In this document: piece by piece, positions 29,546-43,603 of the stretch
Layout: every line of letters starts with the position of its first letter
How positions within the stretch are numbered: position 1 is the stretch's first letter
Notes under the pieces: generated by a model
Database searches by the model: none
Told to the model about the DNA's origin: nothing
What the model saw: only the letters and a program-made list of their open reading frames with translations
Program-made: the position numbers and the translations under genes
NCBI GenBank assembly: GCA_021848825.1
Contig: JAJZTQ010000009.1
Span: 17,634 to 81,633, forward strand
Source: Pseudomonadota bacterium
Lineage (GTDB): Bacteria > Pseudomonadota > Gammaproteobacteria > Burkholderiales > JABEVD01
Reading direction: 5' to 3'
DNA length: 64,000 nucleotides

Positions 29546-30858
29546 TCCGCTGAAAGAATCATCGCTTCCGCGCATCCCTTGCCGAAGGTGATGCCGACTT
29601 CCTCCCCCTTGGAAACCTGGGATGCATGCAGCACGATTTCCCCGCTCTTTTTCTGCACCATGCTGTATCCTCTTGCAAGGACGGAAGAAGGATTGAGGTG
29701 CTCGAGATGCGCCGCGATTTTCAGCAATGCATTGCGAGTCAGCTGGAAGCGGCTGGAAACCGAACTGGCGAGCCTCGCCCCCGCCTCCTTCGTTCTTCCT
29801 GACTGAATCGACAGATCTGGTTTTGAAAGCCGCTGGGAAAGGTGCCTGACCTGCCACACCCGCTGTTCAAGCTGCCTTCTCCATGCGGAATCGAATCTCG
29901 CCGAAAGATGCTTCAATTGCGAATGCTGGCCTGCAATTTTCTCGCTAGGATGGACGATTCGCCGCCCCAGATGATCGACATGCTGCATCCTTGATTCGAG
30001 CCCATGCCTCGCCATCCTGCGCATCCTGGCATGCAAAATCCCTAGCCGTCTTGCCAGATCCTCCCGGTCAGGGCTCGCGATTTCCGCAGCGCCTGTGGGT
30101 GTGGGCGCCCTGACGTCGGCGACGAAGTCGGCGATCGTGAAATCGGTTTCGTGACCGACGCCGCAAACGATGGGAATCGGGCAATCGGCAACCGCGCGCG
30201 CGACGATCTCGGCATTGAAGGCGGCGATATCCTCGATGCTCCCCCCTCCCCTTGCCAGAATGAGCACATCGCATGCGTCATGACTTGACGCTTTTTCGAT
30301 CGCCTGCGCGATCTCTGCGGCGGCTCCCTCTCCCTGCACCGCAGCGGGGTAAATCAGGACGGGGATGGAAGGCATGCGCCTTCGCAGCGTCTTCAGGATA
30401 TCCTGAAGCGCGGCGGCCTTGAGGGACGTGACGACGCCTATTCTTCGCGGGAAGAACGGAATGCGCTTCTTGCGCGCCTGATCGAAAAGCCCCTCGCTCG
30501 AGAGCTTCTCCTTCAGCCTGAGAAAGGCTTCAAAGGCTGCGCCCTGGCCGGAACGCCTCAACCCTTCCACGCCAAGCTGAAATTCCCCCTTGGCCTCGTA
30601 TAGCGTCACCAGGGCTCTCGCTTCAACCTGCATGCCGTCTTTCGGAACCCAGTCGAGGTACTGGTTTTTCTGGCGGAACATCACGCAGCGAACCGAAGCG
30701 GATGGGTCCTTCAGCGAGAAATACCAGTGACCCGAAGCCGCTCTGGTGAAATTCGAAATTTCTCCCGCGACCCACATCAACGGAAAACCCTGCTCAAGCA
30801 TTTGCCGAACGGAGCGGTTGAGTTCGCTGACTGTCAGGATGTTGTTCATGACTTTCAT
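29533..30858 (-). CDS. xseA: Exodeoxyribonuclease VII large subunit
   Basis: WVAGEISNFTRAASGHWYFSLKDPSASVRCVMFR, RIGVVTSLKAAALQDIL, ILARGGGSIEDIAAFN. Confidence 0.97.
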   Translation of the reverse strand: MKVMNNILTVSELNRSVRQMLEQGFPLMWVAGEISNFTRAASGHWYFSLKDPSASVRCVMFRQKNQYLDWVPKDGMQVEARALVTLYEAKGEFQLGVEGLRRSGQGAAFEAFLRLKEKLSSEGLFDQARKKRIPFFPRRIGVVTSLKAAALQDILKTLRRRMPSIPVLIYPAAVQGEGAAAEIAQAIEKASSHDACDVLILARGGGSIEDIAAFNAEIVARAVADCPIPIVCGVGHETDFTIADFVADVRAPTPTGAAEIASPDREDLARRLGILHARMRRMARHGLESRMQHVDHLGRRIVHPSEKIAGQHSQLKHLSARFDSAWRRQLEQRVWQVRHLSQRLSKPDLSIQSGRTKEAGARLASSVSSRFQLTRNALLKIAAHLEHLNPSSVLARGYSMVQKKSGEIVLHASQVSKGEEVGITFGKGCAEAMILSADQCS

Positions 30859-31038
30859 TTTATCTCAACATCATTAACAAAATTGCATTGATCCATTGAA
30901 ATCGATAAACGAATCGAGGACGACCTATTATGTATCTGTTTTTAAATTGAAAAATAAATGCCTAAAATTTGACCGGCACTGGTAAAAACCTTACGGAAAG
31001 CTTACTTAAGTCTAAAAAAGACGAGTTACAAACAAACT

Positions 31039-31061
31039 TATCCACAAAAAATGTGGATAGA
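31039..31061. promoter_or_regulatory. Inverted pair of DnaA-box-like sequences
   Basis: TTATCCACA (31039-31047) and TGTGGATAG (31053-31061), in an AT-rich divergent intergenic region. Confidence 0.5.
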
Positions 31062-31149
31062 TCAAAATTCTTTTACTGTTCGCCGGTTATTCCATCTTGA
31101 TGAAACCGGCTTTGCAGGCTAAAGTATCGACCTATTCTCGGAGGAATTC

Positions 31150-31764
31150 GTGTTTACCATCATTGAAGCTGCAGGCTGGCCGATCTGGCTGATTCTCATC
31201 GCGTCTCTCTTTTCCGTGATGATCATCGTCTATTGTCTCATCTCCCTGAGGCAGAACGCCATCGCACCCAAGACGCTTCTGCCGAAGATCGTCCAGGAAT
31301 TCAGGAGAAACGGCGTCACCCAGGATCTGATATCGAAGCTCTCCGCAAAAGACGCCCCGCTGCTGGGCCACGTGCTCGCAGCCGGTCTGAAGAACGCCAG
31401 GAATCCCAGGGAAGTCATGAAGGAGGCTATAGAAGAGGCGGGAAGAATTGCCGTCCATGAAATGGAGCGCTTCCTGACCACCCTCGGCACCATCGCCTCC
31501 ATCAGCCCGCTTCTCGGCCTTTTCGGCACGATGATCGGCATGATCGAGCTTTTCGGTTCCCAATCGGCGAGCGGCGCCAATCCGACCATGCTCGCTCACG
31601 GCATTTCGGTGGCGCTCTACAACACGGCCTTCGGCCTTGCTGTCGCCATTCCCAGCATGATCTTCTACAGGCATTTTCGCGGGAAAATCGAGTCGCTCGT
31701 GGTCGAAATGGAGCAGGAAGCGATCAGGCTGATCGAAATCGTCCAGGGCGAGCGCCAGGACTGA
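31150..31764 (+). CDS. exbB: MotA/TolQ/ExbB proton channel family protein (GTG start)
   Basis: TLGTIASISPLLGLFGTMIGMIELF...GISVALYNTAFGLAVAIPSMIFY. Confidence 0.92.
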   Translation: MFTIIEAAGWPIWLILIASLFSVMIIVYCLISLRQNAIAPKTLLPKIVQEFRRNGVTQDLISKLSAKDAPLLGHVLAAGLKNARNPREVMKEAIEEAGRIAVHEMERFLTTLGTIASISPLLGLFGTMIGMIELFGSQSASGANPTMLAHGISVALYNTAFGLAVAIPSMIFYRHFRGKIESLVVEMEQEAIRLIEIVQGERQD

Positions 31765-31765
31765 C

Positions 31766-32179
31766 ATGGATTTCAGACGCGGCAAGCAAAGGGAAGAACC
31801 TGAGATCAACCTGGTGCCGTTGATAGACGTGCTGCTCGTGATTCTGATCTTCCTGATGGTCACCACCACCTATTCCAGGTTCGGCGAACTGAAGATCACC
31901 CTTCCCGAGGCATCCGCCGAGAAGCCTCCCAAGCTCCCGAACCCGATCAATGTCACGGTCGATGCCCAGGGGCATTACATGGTGAACAACGATCTTCTCT
32001 CTTCAAGCACGGTCGAAGCGCTGAGCCTCGCCTTGAGGAAAGCAGCGGGCGACGAGAAGGAACCCGTCATCGTCATCAATGCCGATGCGAAATCGACGCA
32101 CCAGTCCGTCGTCAATGTCATGGAAGCAGCAAGGGTTTCAGGCTACACCCATATCACCTTCACCACTCAATCGCAGTGA
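31766..32179 (+). CDS. exbD: Biopolymer transport protein ExbD/TolR
   Basis: EINLVPLIDVLLVILIFLMVTTTYS; immediately after exbB. Confidence 0.94.
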   Translation: MDFRRGKQREEPEINLVPLIDVLLVILIFLMVTTTYSRFGELKITLPEASAEKPPKLPNPINVTVDAQGHYMVNNDLLSSSTVEALSLALRKAAGDEKEPVIVINADAKSTHQSVVNVMEAARVSGYTHITFTTQSQ

Positions 32180-33168
32180 TGTCGCGGCTCGAGCGGTGCT
32201 GGCATGGCCCCTGCCGTTTCCTTCTCCTGCCCTTCAGCCTGATCTTCGGCCTGCTCGCCTCCCTGCGCCGAATCTTCTACAGATGCGGCCTTCTCCGTTC
32301 GAAGAAATTGCCGGTGCCGGTGTTGATTGTCGGCAACATCACCGCCGGCGGCACGGGGAAAACCCCCCTTGTCGCGGCGCTCGCAAAGGCGCTTGCGTCG
32401 AGGGGATTTCATCCCGGCATCATCAGCCGGGGATACGGCGGCAAGGCAACGAATCCGGTTCCTGTGGAATGGGACAGCGACCCCGCCATTGTCGGCGACG
32501 AGCCGATATTGCTCAGGAAATCCGGATTCCCTGTATGGGTGGGGAAAAAGAGGGTCGAAGTCGCGCAGAAACTCCTCGAAGCCCATCCGCAATGCGACAT
32601 GCTGATAGCGGACGACGGTCTTCAGCATTATGCATTGAGGCGGGACTTCGAAATCGCCGTCGTGGACGGCGAAAAGAGATTCGGAAACGGATTGCTTCTT
32701 CCTGCAGGTCCGATGCGCGAACCCCTGGGCCGATTGAAAAGCGTGGATGCCGTGGTTTTCAACGGACGTCGCCTCGATCTTTCCATCGACACCCCGAAAT
32801 ATGACATGAAGCTTTCTGGAACTACATTCATCAGCGTCGATAATCCCGCAATTTCTGCCAATGCGCAGGATTTCACGGGAAAGAAAATTCATGCTGTGGC
32901 CGGCATAGGCAACCCTGAGCGCTTTTTCAGGCACCTCCAATCCCTGGGATTGTCTTTCGATCGGCATTCTTTTCCTGACCATCATCCTTATATTCCGGAA
33001 GACCTGGAATTCGAACAATGCGACATTGTTCTCATGACCGAAAAAGATGCTATAAAATGTGAAGGATGCGCTCAGGGAAAATGCTGGTATCTGCCTGTCA
33101 CGGCGGAGATCGACAATGCCCTCTTCGAACTGATTTCAAAGACAATGGAAAAAAGGGATGGATCCTAA
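32179..33168 (+). CDS. lpxK: Tetraacyldisaccharide 4'-kinase
   Basis: [27 protein letters not shown]...[29 protein letters not shown]. Confidence 0.97.
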   Translation: MSRLERCWHGPCRFLLLPFSLIFGLLASLRRIFYRCGLLRSKKLPVPVLIVGNITAGGTGKTPLVAALAKALASRGFHPGIISRGYGGKATNPVPVEWDSDPAIVGDEPILLRKSGFPVWVGKKRVEVAQKLLEAHPQCDMLIADDGLQHYALRRDFEIAVVDGEKRFGNGLLLPAGPMREPLGRLKSVDAVVFNGRRLDLSIDTPKYDMKLSGTTFISVDNPAISANAQDFTGKKIHAVAGIGNPERFFRHLQSLGLSFDRHSFPDHHPYIPEDLEFEQCDIVLMTEKDAIKCEGCAQGKCWYLPVTAEIDNALFELISKTMEKRDGS

Positions 33169-33337
33169 ACTGCTGGACATTCTCGTCTGCCCGCTCTGCA
33201 AGGGCCCGCTCGTATACAAAAAGGAAGTGCAGGAACTCGTCTGCAGGCCTGACCGGCTTGCCTATCCGATCAGGGACGGGATTCCGGTGATGCTGGAAGA
33301 GGAAGCGAGAAAGCTTCCCGCCGAAGAAGAAATCTGA
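33158..33337 (+). CDS. Trm112 family protein
   Basis: [53 protein letters not shown]; between lpxK and kdsB. Confidence 0.93.
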   Translation: MDPKLLDILVCPLCKGPLVYKKEVQELVCRPDRLAYPIRDGIPVMLEEEARKLPAEEEI

Positions 33338-34746
<1,409 letters not shown>

Positions 34747-34841
34747 GAATAGCCATTTGCCTGTATCCGGACTATAAATTTAAAGGGGGCGGCTGAGGCG
34801 AAATCACGCTTTTTTAATCACTTGCTCATGAGAGGGGAAAA

Positions 34842-36104
34842 ATGGCCGTCAAAAACGCTTTCTATGCCCAGTCGGGAGGCGTCACTTCCGTCATCAATGC
34901 ATCCGCCTGCGGCGTCCTGGAAACAGCGCGCGATCATCCCGACAAGATCGGAAAGGTCTATGCCGGGCGAAACGGCATCATCGGTGCGCTCCAGGAAGAC
35001 CTGATCGATACTTCGCTCGAATCGAGTGACGCGATTGCCGCTCTGAAGCATACCCCTTCCGGAGCCTTCGGTTCCTGCCGCTACAAGCTGAAGGGCCTCG
35101 ATACCCACAAGGCGCAATACGAGCGGCTGATAGACGTATTCAAGGCCCACGACATCGGCTATTTCTTCTACAACGGCGGAGGCGATTCGGCGGATACCTG
35201 CCTCAAGGTTTCCCAGCTCTCGAGTTCGCTCGGCTATCCCATCACCGCAGTCCATGTCCCTAAAACAGTGGACAACGACCTGCCCATCACCGACTGCTGC
35301 CCAGGCTTCGGTTCCGTCGCGAAATACATCGCCATATCGGTCAAGGAAGCGAGCTTCGACGTGGCTTCCATGGCGAAAACCTCGACCAAGCTTTTCGTCA
35401 TCGAAGTCATGGGGCGTCATGCCGGATGGATCGCAGCTGCAGGCGGGCTTGCGAGCAGCGAGGATTGCCCCCTGCCGATCGTGATTCTGTTCCCCGAGGT
35501 GCCTTTCGATGAAGCGAAATTCCTCGCCAAAGTCGACGAAATGGTGAAGCGCCATGGCTACTGCTCGGTTGTCGTATCGGAAGGCGTTCAGGACCGGGAT
35601 GGCAGGTTCCTCTCGGATCAGGGGCTGAGGGACGCGTTCGGTCACGCCCAGTTGGGCGGCGTCGCCCCCATCATCGCGAATCTCTGCAGGGAAAAGCTCG
35701 GTTACAAATTCCATTGGGCGGTTGCAGACTATCTGCAGCGGGCGGCTCGCCATATTGCCTCGAAAACTGACGTCGACCAGGCCTATGCACTGGGATGCGC
35801 AGCGGTCGAACTCGCGCTCTCGGGAAAAAATTCCGTGATGCCGACCATCGTCAGGAAATCGGATTCTCCCTATTCCTGGGAAATAGGCGTTGCGGAGCTC
35901 AAGGATGTCGCCAACGTCGAAAAGAAGATGCCGGAGAATTTCATTTCGGAGGATGGCCTGGGCATCACTGAAGCCTGCAGGCGATATCTTCAGCCGCTCA
36001 TCCTGGGGGAAGATTATCCGCCTTACAGGAACGGCCTTCCTGATTACGTGAGACTGAAGAATATCGCTGTTCCGAAAAAGCTCGAGGGGGAATTCCAGAT
36101 CTGA
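34842..36104 (+). CDS. 6-phosphofructokinase, PPi-dependent type
   Basis: [11 protein letters not shown] and [20 protein letters not shown] (Asp after GG and PKT are PPi-type signatures; ATP-type has GGDGS and PGTIDND). Confidence 0.9.
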   Translation: MAVKNAFYAQSGGVTSVINASACGVLETARDHPDKIGKVYAGRNGIIGALQEDLIDTSLESSDAIAALKHTPSGAFGSCRYKLKGLDTHKAQYERLIDVFKAHDIGYFFYNGGGDSADTCLKVSQLSSSLGYPITAVHVPKTVDNDLPITDCCPGFGSVAKYIAISVKEASFDVASMAKTSTKLFVIEVMGRHAGWIAAAGGLASSEDCPLPIVILFPEVPFDEAKFLAKVDEMVKRHGYCSVVVSEGVQDRDGRFLSDQGLRDAFGHAQLGGVAPIIANLCREKLGYKFHWAVADYLQRAARHIASKTDVDQAYALGCAAVELALSGKNSVMPTIVRKSDSPYSWEIGVAELKDVANVEKKMPENFISEDGLGITEACRRYLQPLILGEDYPPYRNGLPDYVRLKNIAVPKKLEGEFQI

Positions 36105-36120
36105 CCAAAAGGAGGTAACG

Positions 36121-38169
36121 ATGTCCGCCGGCCTGATTTTTGCGCTCGCCTGTGCAGTATCCGCAATTCTTTACGGTATTTTTTCGAGCAGATGGATCCG
36201 CAACCTTCCTGCAGGGTCCGAAAGAATGAAGGCAATTGCACTCGCGATTCAGGAAGGGGCATCTGCCTATCTGAAACGTCAGTACGCCACCATCTCGCTT
36301 GTCGGTGCGGTCCTTTTCGTGGTGATAGGGATTGCGATAGGATGGAAGACGGCGATTGGGTTCGCGATTGGGGCATTCCTTTCCGGATCCGCCGGATTCA
36401 TAGGCATGAACGTTTCCGTGAAAGCCAATGTCAGGACGGCTGAAGCGGCGAGCCGCGGACTCAATGCAGCGCTCGATGTCGCCTTCAGGGGAGGAAGCAT
36501 CACCGGACTCCTCGTTGTCGGCATGGGGCTGCTCGGCGTGGCAGGCTATTACGCCCTGCTCTCGAAAGGCGGGATGGATGCGGGGAGCGAAACCATCGAT
36601 CCGCTGATAGGCCTCGGCTTCGGCGGATCGCTGATTTCGATTTTCGCCAGGCTGGGCGGGGGAATATTCACCAAGGGAGCCGACGTCGGGGCCGATCTCG
36701 TCGGCAAGGTCGAGGTCGGCATTCCGGAAGACGATCCGAGGAATCCGGCCGTCATCGCCGACAATGTCGGCGACAATGTCGGCGACTGCGCAGGCATGGC
36801 GGCAGACCTTTTCGAGACCTATGCCGTGACCCTGATCGCCACCATGCTGCTCGGCGGGATGCTCGCCAAGGATGCCGGGAGTGAAGCGCAGCAGGGCGCC
36901 GTGATCTATCCGCTTGCGCTGGGCGGCTTCTCGATACTCGCCTCGATCGCAGGGGCATTCTTCGTCAAGGCGCGCGAGGGCGGCAGAATCATGAACGCCC
37001 TTTACCGCGGGCTGATCGTCTCGGGCGTGCTCGCGCTTCTGGCCTTCTATCCCATCACCCAGTGGCTGATGCCGGACGGGATCCCGTCCAACGGCGGAAT
37101 CGTGTCTCCGCTGAACCTCTATCTGAGCTCCCTCATCGGCCTCTTTCTCACGGGCGCCATGGTATTCATCACTGAATACTACACCGCGACGGAATATGCT
37201 CCGGTTCGCCATATCGCCAAGGCTTCCACCACGGGTCACGGCACCAACGTGATCGCAGGGCTGGGCGTCTCGATGAAGGCGACAGCGCTTCCGGTTCTGG
37301 CAGTCTGCGCATCGATCGGCGCAGCCTACTGGCTCGCCGGGCTTTACGGGATCGCCATCGCTGCGACATCGATGCTATCCATGACAGGGATCATCGTGGC
37401 GATCGATGCCTACGGCCCGATCACCGACAATGCAGGCGGGATCGCCGAAATGGCCGAACTTCCGGAAGAGATCAGGAACATCACCGATCCGCTGGACGCA
37501 GTCGGCAACACCACCAAGGCCGTGACAAAGGGTTATGCCATCGGCTCTGCAGGTCTTGCAGCGCTCGTGCTTTTCGCCGACTATACCCATGCGCTCGCGG
37601 CAAGCGGCAAGGCGCTCGCATTCGACCTCTCTGATCACAATGTGATCATCGGCCTTTTTCTCGGCGGCATGGTACCCTATCTTTTCGGCGCGATGGCGAT
37701 GGAGGCGGTGGGACGGGCGGCGGGATCCGTCGTGGTCGAAGTGAGGCGGCAATTCAAGGAAATTCCGGGCATCATGGAAGGCACTGCAAAACCCGACTAT
37801 TCCAAGGCTGTGGACATGCTGACGAAGGCCGCCATCCATGAAATGGTCATCCCTTCCCTTCTTCCCGTCGTGATCCCGGTGATCGTCGGGCTCGTTCTCG
37901 GACCGAAAGCGCTCGGCGGGTTGCTGGTCGGGGCCATCATCACGGGCATCTTCGTTGCGATCTCGATGACGGCGGGAGGAGGCGCATGGGACAATGCCAA
38001 GAAATACATCGAACAGGGCAATTTCGGCGGCAAGGGGTCCGACGCACACAAGGCGGCCGTCACGGGGGACACGGTCGGCGACCCTTACAAGGATACTGCA
38101 GGACCTGCCATCAATCCGCTCATCAAGATCATCAATATCGTCGCGCTGCTGATCGTGCCGCTCCTTTGA
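36121..38169 (+). CDS. hppA: Proton-translocating membrane pyrophosphatase, K+-insensitive type
   Basis: [68 protein letters not shown] (Lys/Thr typical of K+-independent class). Confidence 0.97.
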   Translation: MSAGLIFALACAVSAILYGIFSSRWIRNLPAGSERMKAIALAIQEGASAYLKRQYATISLVGAVLFVVIGIAIGWKTAIGFAIGAFLSGSAGFIGMNVSVKANVRTAEAASRGLNAALDVAFRGGSITGLLVVGMGLLGVAGYYALLSKGGMDAGSETIDPLIGLGFGGSLISIFARLGGGIFTKGADVGADLVGKVEVGIPEDDPRNPAVIADNVGDNVGDCAGMAADLFETYAVTLIATMLLGGMLAKDAGSEAQQGAVIYPLALGGFSILASIAGAFFVKAREGGRIMNALYRGLIVSGVLALLAFYPITQWLMPDGIPSNGGIVSPLNLYLSSLIGLFLTGAMVFITEYYTATEYAPVRHIAKASTTGHGTNVIAGLGVSMKATALPVLAVCASIGAAYWLAGLYGIAIAATSMLSMTGIIVAIDAYGPITDNAGGIAEMAELPEEIRNITDPLDAVGNTTKAVTKGYAIGSAGLAALVLFADYTHALAASGKALAFDLSDHNVIIGLFLGGMVPYLFGAMAMEAVGRAAGSVVVEVRRQFKEIPGIMEGTAKPDYSKAVDMLTKAAIHEMVIPSLLPVVIPVIVGLVLGPKALGGLLVGAIITGIFVAISMTAGGGAWDNAKKYIEQGNFGGKGSDAHKAAVTGDTVGDPYKDTAGPAINPLIKIINIVALLIVPLL

Positions 38170-38205
38170 CTTCTGCTATCATGGAACCTTTTTCCTAGGG
38201 GAATC

Positions 38206-38730
38206 ATGATCTATTCGGTGGGCGAAAAGAAGCCTGAAATCCTGGGCGAATATTTCGTCGCGGAAAACGCCACCGTTGCAGGCAACGTCGAACTCGGGAA
38301 TCATGTCAGCATCTGGTTCGGCGCTGTGGTCAGGGGAGATGTCGACCGCATTCTGATCGGGGACGAAACCAACATCCAGGACTGCTCCGTGCTGCATGTC
38401 GACATGGGCAGCCCGCTCAAGATCGGGAAAAGGGTGACGGTCGGGCACGCCTGCGTGCTGCACGGCTGCACGATAGGAGACGAGAGCCTGATCGGGATCA
38501 AGAGCGTGATCCTGAACGGCGCGAAAATAGGCAGCAACTGCCTGATCGGCGCAAACACGCTGATCACGGAAAACAAGGTGATTCCCGACGGCTCCCTCGT
38601 CGTCGGTTCTCCGGGGCGCGTGATCAGGGAACTCACCATCGAGGAAATCGAAGCGATCAAGGCCAATGCCAGGCATTACGTCGAAAATGCCGAAAGCTAC
38701 AGGTCAGGCCTGAAATCATTCACGCCATGA
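38206..38730 (+). CDS. Gamma carbonic anhydrase family protein
   Basis: Left-handed beta-helix repeats: VSIWFGAVVRGDVDRILIGDETNIQDCSVLHVD...VTVGHACVLHGCTIGDESLIGI. Confidence 0.94.
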   Translation: MIYSVGEKKPEILGEYFVAENATVAGNVELGNHVSIWFGAVVRGDVDRILIGDETNIQDCSVLHVDMGSPLKIGKRVTVGHACVLHGCTIGDESLIGIKSVILNGAKIGSNCLIGANTLITENKVIPDGSLVVGSPGRVIRELTIEEIEAIKANARHYVENAESYRSGLKSFTP

Positions 38731-39839
38731 ATTTCGACGAAATCGTAGACAGGAGACACACTTCCAGTATCAAGTGGGACAGGTACGGAGACCGAGACAT
38801 TCTTCCGCTATGGGTGGCGGACATGGATTTCAGGGCGCCTTCTCCGGTCATGGCGGCGCTGGAAAAACGCGTCCGTCACGGCATATTCGGCTATACCCAT
38901 GCGCCTGCCGAGCTCGCGACCACCGTCGTGTCGATGCTTCTGTCCGAATACGGATGGCAAGTCGAAAAAGAGGCGATAGTCTGGCTCCCGGGGCTCGTCA
39001 CCGGGTTGAATCTCGCCTGCAGGACCGCGGGAGGGGGAAACGCGATCACCTCCATCCCCATCTATCCGCCCTTTCTTTCCGCGCCCATCCATTCGAAAAT
39101 GAATGTGTCGAAGTCGCCCATGATCCTCGATGAGGGGAGATGGATCGACGACATGGATGCGCTCGAAAAGTCTGTCACTTCAGGAAGCAGCCTCCTCCTT
39201 TTCTGCAATCCGCACAATCCGACCGGCAGGGTCTTCGAAAGAAGCGAGCTCCTGCAGATCGCGGAATATTGCGAAAGGCATGATCTCCTGATCTGCTCCG
39301 ACGAAATCCATTGCGGCATCTTGCTCGACGACAAGAAGCATATCCCGATCGCTTCCCTTTCGAAAGAAGTGGAAAAGAGAACCATCACGCTGATGGCGCC
39401 CTCCAAGACCTACAACATCCCCGGCCTTTCCATTTCCTTCGCCGTGATCCCCGACCCAGGTCTCAGAAAGCGGTTCGTTGCGGAAATGGAAGGCATCGTG
39501 CCCCATGTCAACGCCTTGGGATACGAGGCTGCGCTCGCGGCATACCGCGACTCGGGAAAATGGCGCGGGGCATTGATCGATTATCTCCGCGGAAACCGCG
39601 ATCTCGTCGAAAAATCGGTCAAGGAAATGGGGCTCGAGATGGCCCATGTCGAGGCGACCTATCTCGCCTGGATCGATGCGGGAAAAATCGAAAATCCCGC
39701 TTCGTTTTTCGAAAATGCCGGGGTCGGGCTCTCCGATGGCTCGGATTTCGGATTCCCCGGCTTTGTCAGGCTCAATTTCGGCTGCCCGAGATCGAGATTG
39801 ACCGAGGCCTTGAACAGGATGGAATCGGCGCTGAAATGA
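38727..39839 (+). CDS. PatB/MalY-type PLP-dependent C-S lyase (aminotransferase fold)
   Basis: SIKWDRYGDRDILPLWVADMDFRAPSPV, LLFCNPHNPTGRVF, SDEIHCGI, APSKTYNIPGL. Confidence 0.93.
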   Translation: MNFDEIVDRRHTSSIKWDRYGDRDILPLWVADMDFRAPSPVMAALEKRVRHGIFGYTHAPAELATTVVSMLLSEYGWQVEKEAIVWLPGLVTGLNLACRTAGGGNAITSIPIYPPFLSAPIHSKMNVSKSPMILDEGRWIDDMDALEKSVTSGSSLLLFCNPHNPTGRVFERSELLQIAEYCERHDLLICSDEIHCGILLDDKKHIPIASLSKEVEKRTITLMAPSKTYNIPGLSISFAVIPDPGLRKRFVAEMEGIVPHVNALGYEAALAAYRDSGKWRGALIDYLRGNRDLVEKSVKEMGLEMAHVEATYLAWIDAGKIENPASFFENAGVGLSDGSDFGFPGFVRLNFGCPRSRLTEALNRMESALK

Positions 39840-39863
39840 AAAAGGCCGGGCATGCCCGGCCTT
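39839..39863. terminator. Intrinsic terminator between convergent genes
   Basis: AAAAAGGCCGGGCATGCCCGGCCTT. Confidence 0.8.
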
Positions 39864-39878
39864 CCAGGTTAGATCCTC

Positions 39879-41633
39879 TCAACGACGGTCGTGTTCGAAA
39901 TCGAACATGTTCATGAGGTCCCCCAATGCGGGCTTGTTCAGCGGAACATAGGGATTGTCGTCCGATGCGACCGGATTGGGCAGGCTGTCGCGGCTGCGGT
40001 GCGAAAGCGGCTTCAGATCCCAGTTCTTTTCGATGAACTTGAGGATGGAGGCATGATCGGCATAGACGTGATCGACATGACCCTTCTTCGCATAAGGCGA
40101 TACGACGATGAGCGGAATCCTCGTGCCGTCGCCGAAGAAGTCGATCGGCTGGATATAGCCTGAATCGTAATAGCCGCCGCCTTCGTCGGTGGTGATGATG
40201 ATCGCCGTGCTTTCCCATGCCTTCCTGTCGCTCTTCACCCTGTTGATGATGTCCATCACGAAGCCTTCATAGGCGGAAAGCGTGGAATCTGCGGGATGGC
40301 CTGCCTGGCTCTCGAATGGCCTGATGAAGGAAACAGCAGGCAATGTCGATTCATCCTGGACATCCTGGTAGAACTGCGTGACATCCTGAAGATTGGATTT
40401 CATCGGACCTGTCATCACCGACTTGAAGAACGTGAAGGGGTCGCAGATGTTGCAGTACTGGTTGGTGGGATTCACGCCGTCGGCTCTTCCGCCGCTGTAC
40501 CATTTCCAGGAAACGCCCTTCGCACTCAAGGCATCGGCGATGGTCGGCATATACTGGGGAGGCAGGGTGAAATGGGTCGGACCCAGCGGATTCAGCTCGC
40601 CTGAAGGCGTATAGCCGGGAGCATAGTTGTTCAGGAGATAATAGGTCCTCGGTGCGCAATTTCCGCCCCTGAACGTCCTGCCGGGTTGGCTCCTGACATA
40701 GTTCCTGATCTGGCTCACCCCCGGCTGGCTGGAATCGGCGCAGTCAACGTAGGAACCGCCTCCGTAGCCGTCCTGAATGTAGAAATTATTTGTGCCGGGC
40801 TGGGGATCGGGATTCTCGATCTGGTTGGCAGGCGGCATGTCAGGCGCGCCGTTCTGGTTGTGAAACGCAACGTCTGCACTCGCTATGGAGATGAAGTTCG
40901 CTCCCGTTCCGCCCATCACGAACTGATGATAATTGTCGCTGATCGCATACCGGTCGGCGAGCGCCTTGAATTCGGGAACATCTCCTGCGCTCATGTTGTA
41001 GAAGCCGAGCGCTTCTCCGCCCGAATACGTATTGGCAGGGGTCGGTGCAGGCGGGCTGTTCTGGGGCCCGATGCCGACGGTCTTGTCGACCCAGGCGAAA
41101 AGATCCATTTTTCCGCCGTCGACCTGCTGCCACATCTGGAAGAAGCGATGCACCGGGTCGCCGAGATACGCATTCTGGTACGGCACATAGCGTGTGATCT
41201 GGAAGGGGCCGCTCGGCAGGTTGGCGGGGAAACGCGCATCCGGAACGCCTGGAGGCTGGCCGAAAGCATAGGTCGTCTGGGGCTGCGGCAAATAGGGAAA
41301 AGGCTGAGTGATGGCGGGCTCGAGGCTGTAGCGGTTCAGATCGCTCGCCTGATTCTGCAGCGCCTTCGAGAAATTCGGTCCGGGCGTGCCGTCTGCATTG
41401 ACGATCCCTTCGGAAAGCAGGTTCCTGATGGCCTCACTGTGTTTCGGCTGATAGGCGCCGAAAACATTGTCGAACGAATGGTTCTCGCCGATGATGACGA
41501 TGACATGCCTGATCGGCGTTCTGGCATGGACCTTCTTTTCGTGATCCGGTTTATCCATGTCCGAGGCATGAACGAACCCGCTGCTGCCCATCAATGCGAT
41601 GCTCAGCGCGACTAGCGACATCCTGTATTTCAT
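39879..41633 (-). CDS. Secreted phosphoesterase (acid phosphatase AcpA / phospholipase C family)
   Basis: Signal peptide; IRHVIVIIGENHSFDNVFGAYQP; IITTDEGGGYYDSGYIQPIDFFGDGTRIPLIVVSPYAKKGHVDHVYADHASILKFIEKNW. Confidence 0.9.
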   Translation of the reverse strand: MKYRMSLVALSIALMGSSGFVHASDMDKPDHEKKVHARTPIRHVIVIIGENHSFDNVFGAYQPKHSEAIRNLLSEGIVNADGTPGPNFSKALQNQASDLNRYSLEPAITQPFPYLPQPQTTYAFGQPPGVPDARFPANLPSGPFQITRYVPYQNAYLGDPVHRFFQMWQQVDGGKMDLFAWVDKTVGIGPQNSPPAPTPANTYSGGEALGFYNMSAGDVPEFKALADRYAISDNYHQFVMGGTGANFISIASADVAFHNQNGAPDMPPANQIENPDPQPGTNNFYIQDGYGGGSYVDCADSSQPGVSQIRNYVRSQPGRTFRGGNCAPRTYYLLNNYAPGYTPSGELNPLGPTHFTLPPQYMPTIADALSAKGVSWKWYSGGRADGVNPTNQYCNICDPFTFFKSVMTGPMKSNLQDVTQFYQDVQDESTLPAVSFIRPFESQAGHPADSTLSAYEGFVMDIINRVKSDRKAWESTAIIITTDEGGGYYDSGYIQPIDFFGDGTRIPLIVVSPYAKKGHVDHVYADHASILKFIEKNWDLKPLSHRSRDSLPNPVASDDNPYVPLNKPALGDLMNMFDFEHDRR

Positions 41634-41892
41634 CTTGGTCTCCCGTTGAAAATGCGCGATGAGTCGCGCCGGAAGATCAAGTTAACCCGGAAAGATGTCA
41701 ATCATGTTATCAGGAGACCATGTCGAGAAACACCGAAATAAAATAGATAACCATTTAAAAACCAACAGTTATCAAAAAAACAGGGCATAGTCACCCATTC
41801 ACATTTTCTTCACATAAGGCTCTGATCAAAAGACATTATCCATCGAATCATGACGCTGCGGAAAAATCTGGCTTTCGTCCAATTTCAGACAA

Positions 41893-43548
<1,656 letters not shown>

Positions 43549-43603
43549 TCAATATGGAATTATGGAGTAGAATCTTCTCATCAATACCGGAATTCCTGCA
43601 ATC

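Noticed and set aside
35000-37239. Long minus-strand ORFs (34818-35753, 35998-37239) under pfk and hppA
   Set aside because: Opposite highly conserved enzymes; low-complexity charged translations typical of shadow frames.
41788-41817. TTCACAT-TTTC-TTCACAT 11-bp direct repeat as a Pho box for the acid phosphatase
   Set aside because: Right periodicity, but only ~4/7 match to CTGTCAT and the wrong orientation relative to the phosphatase gene.
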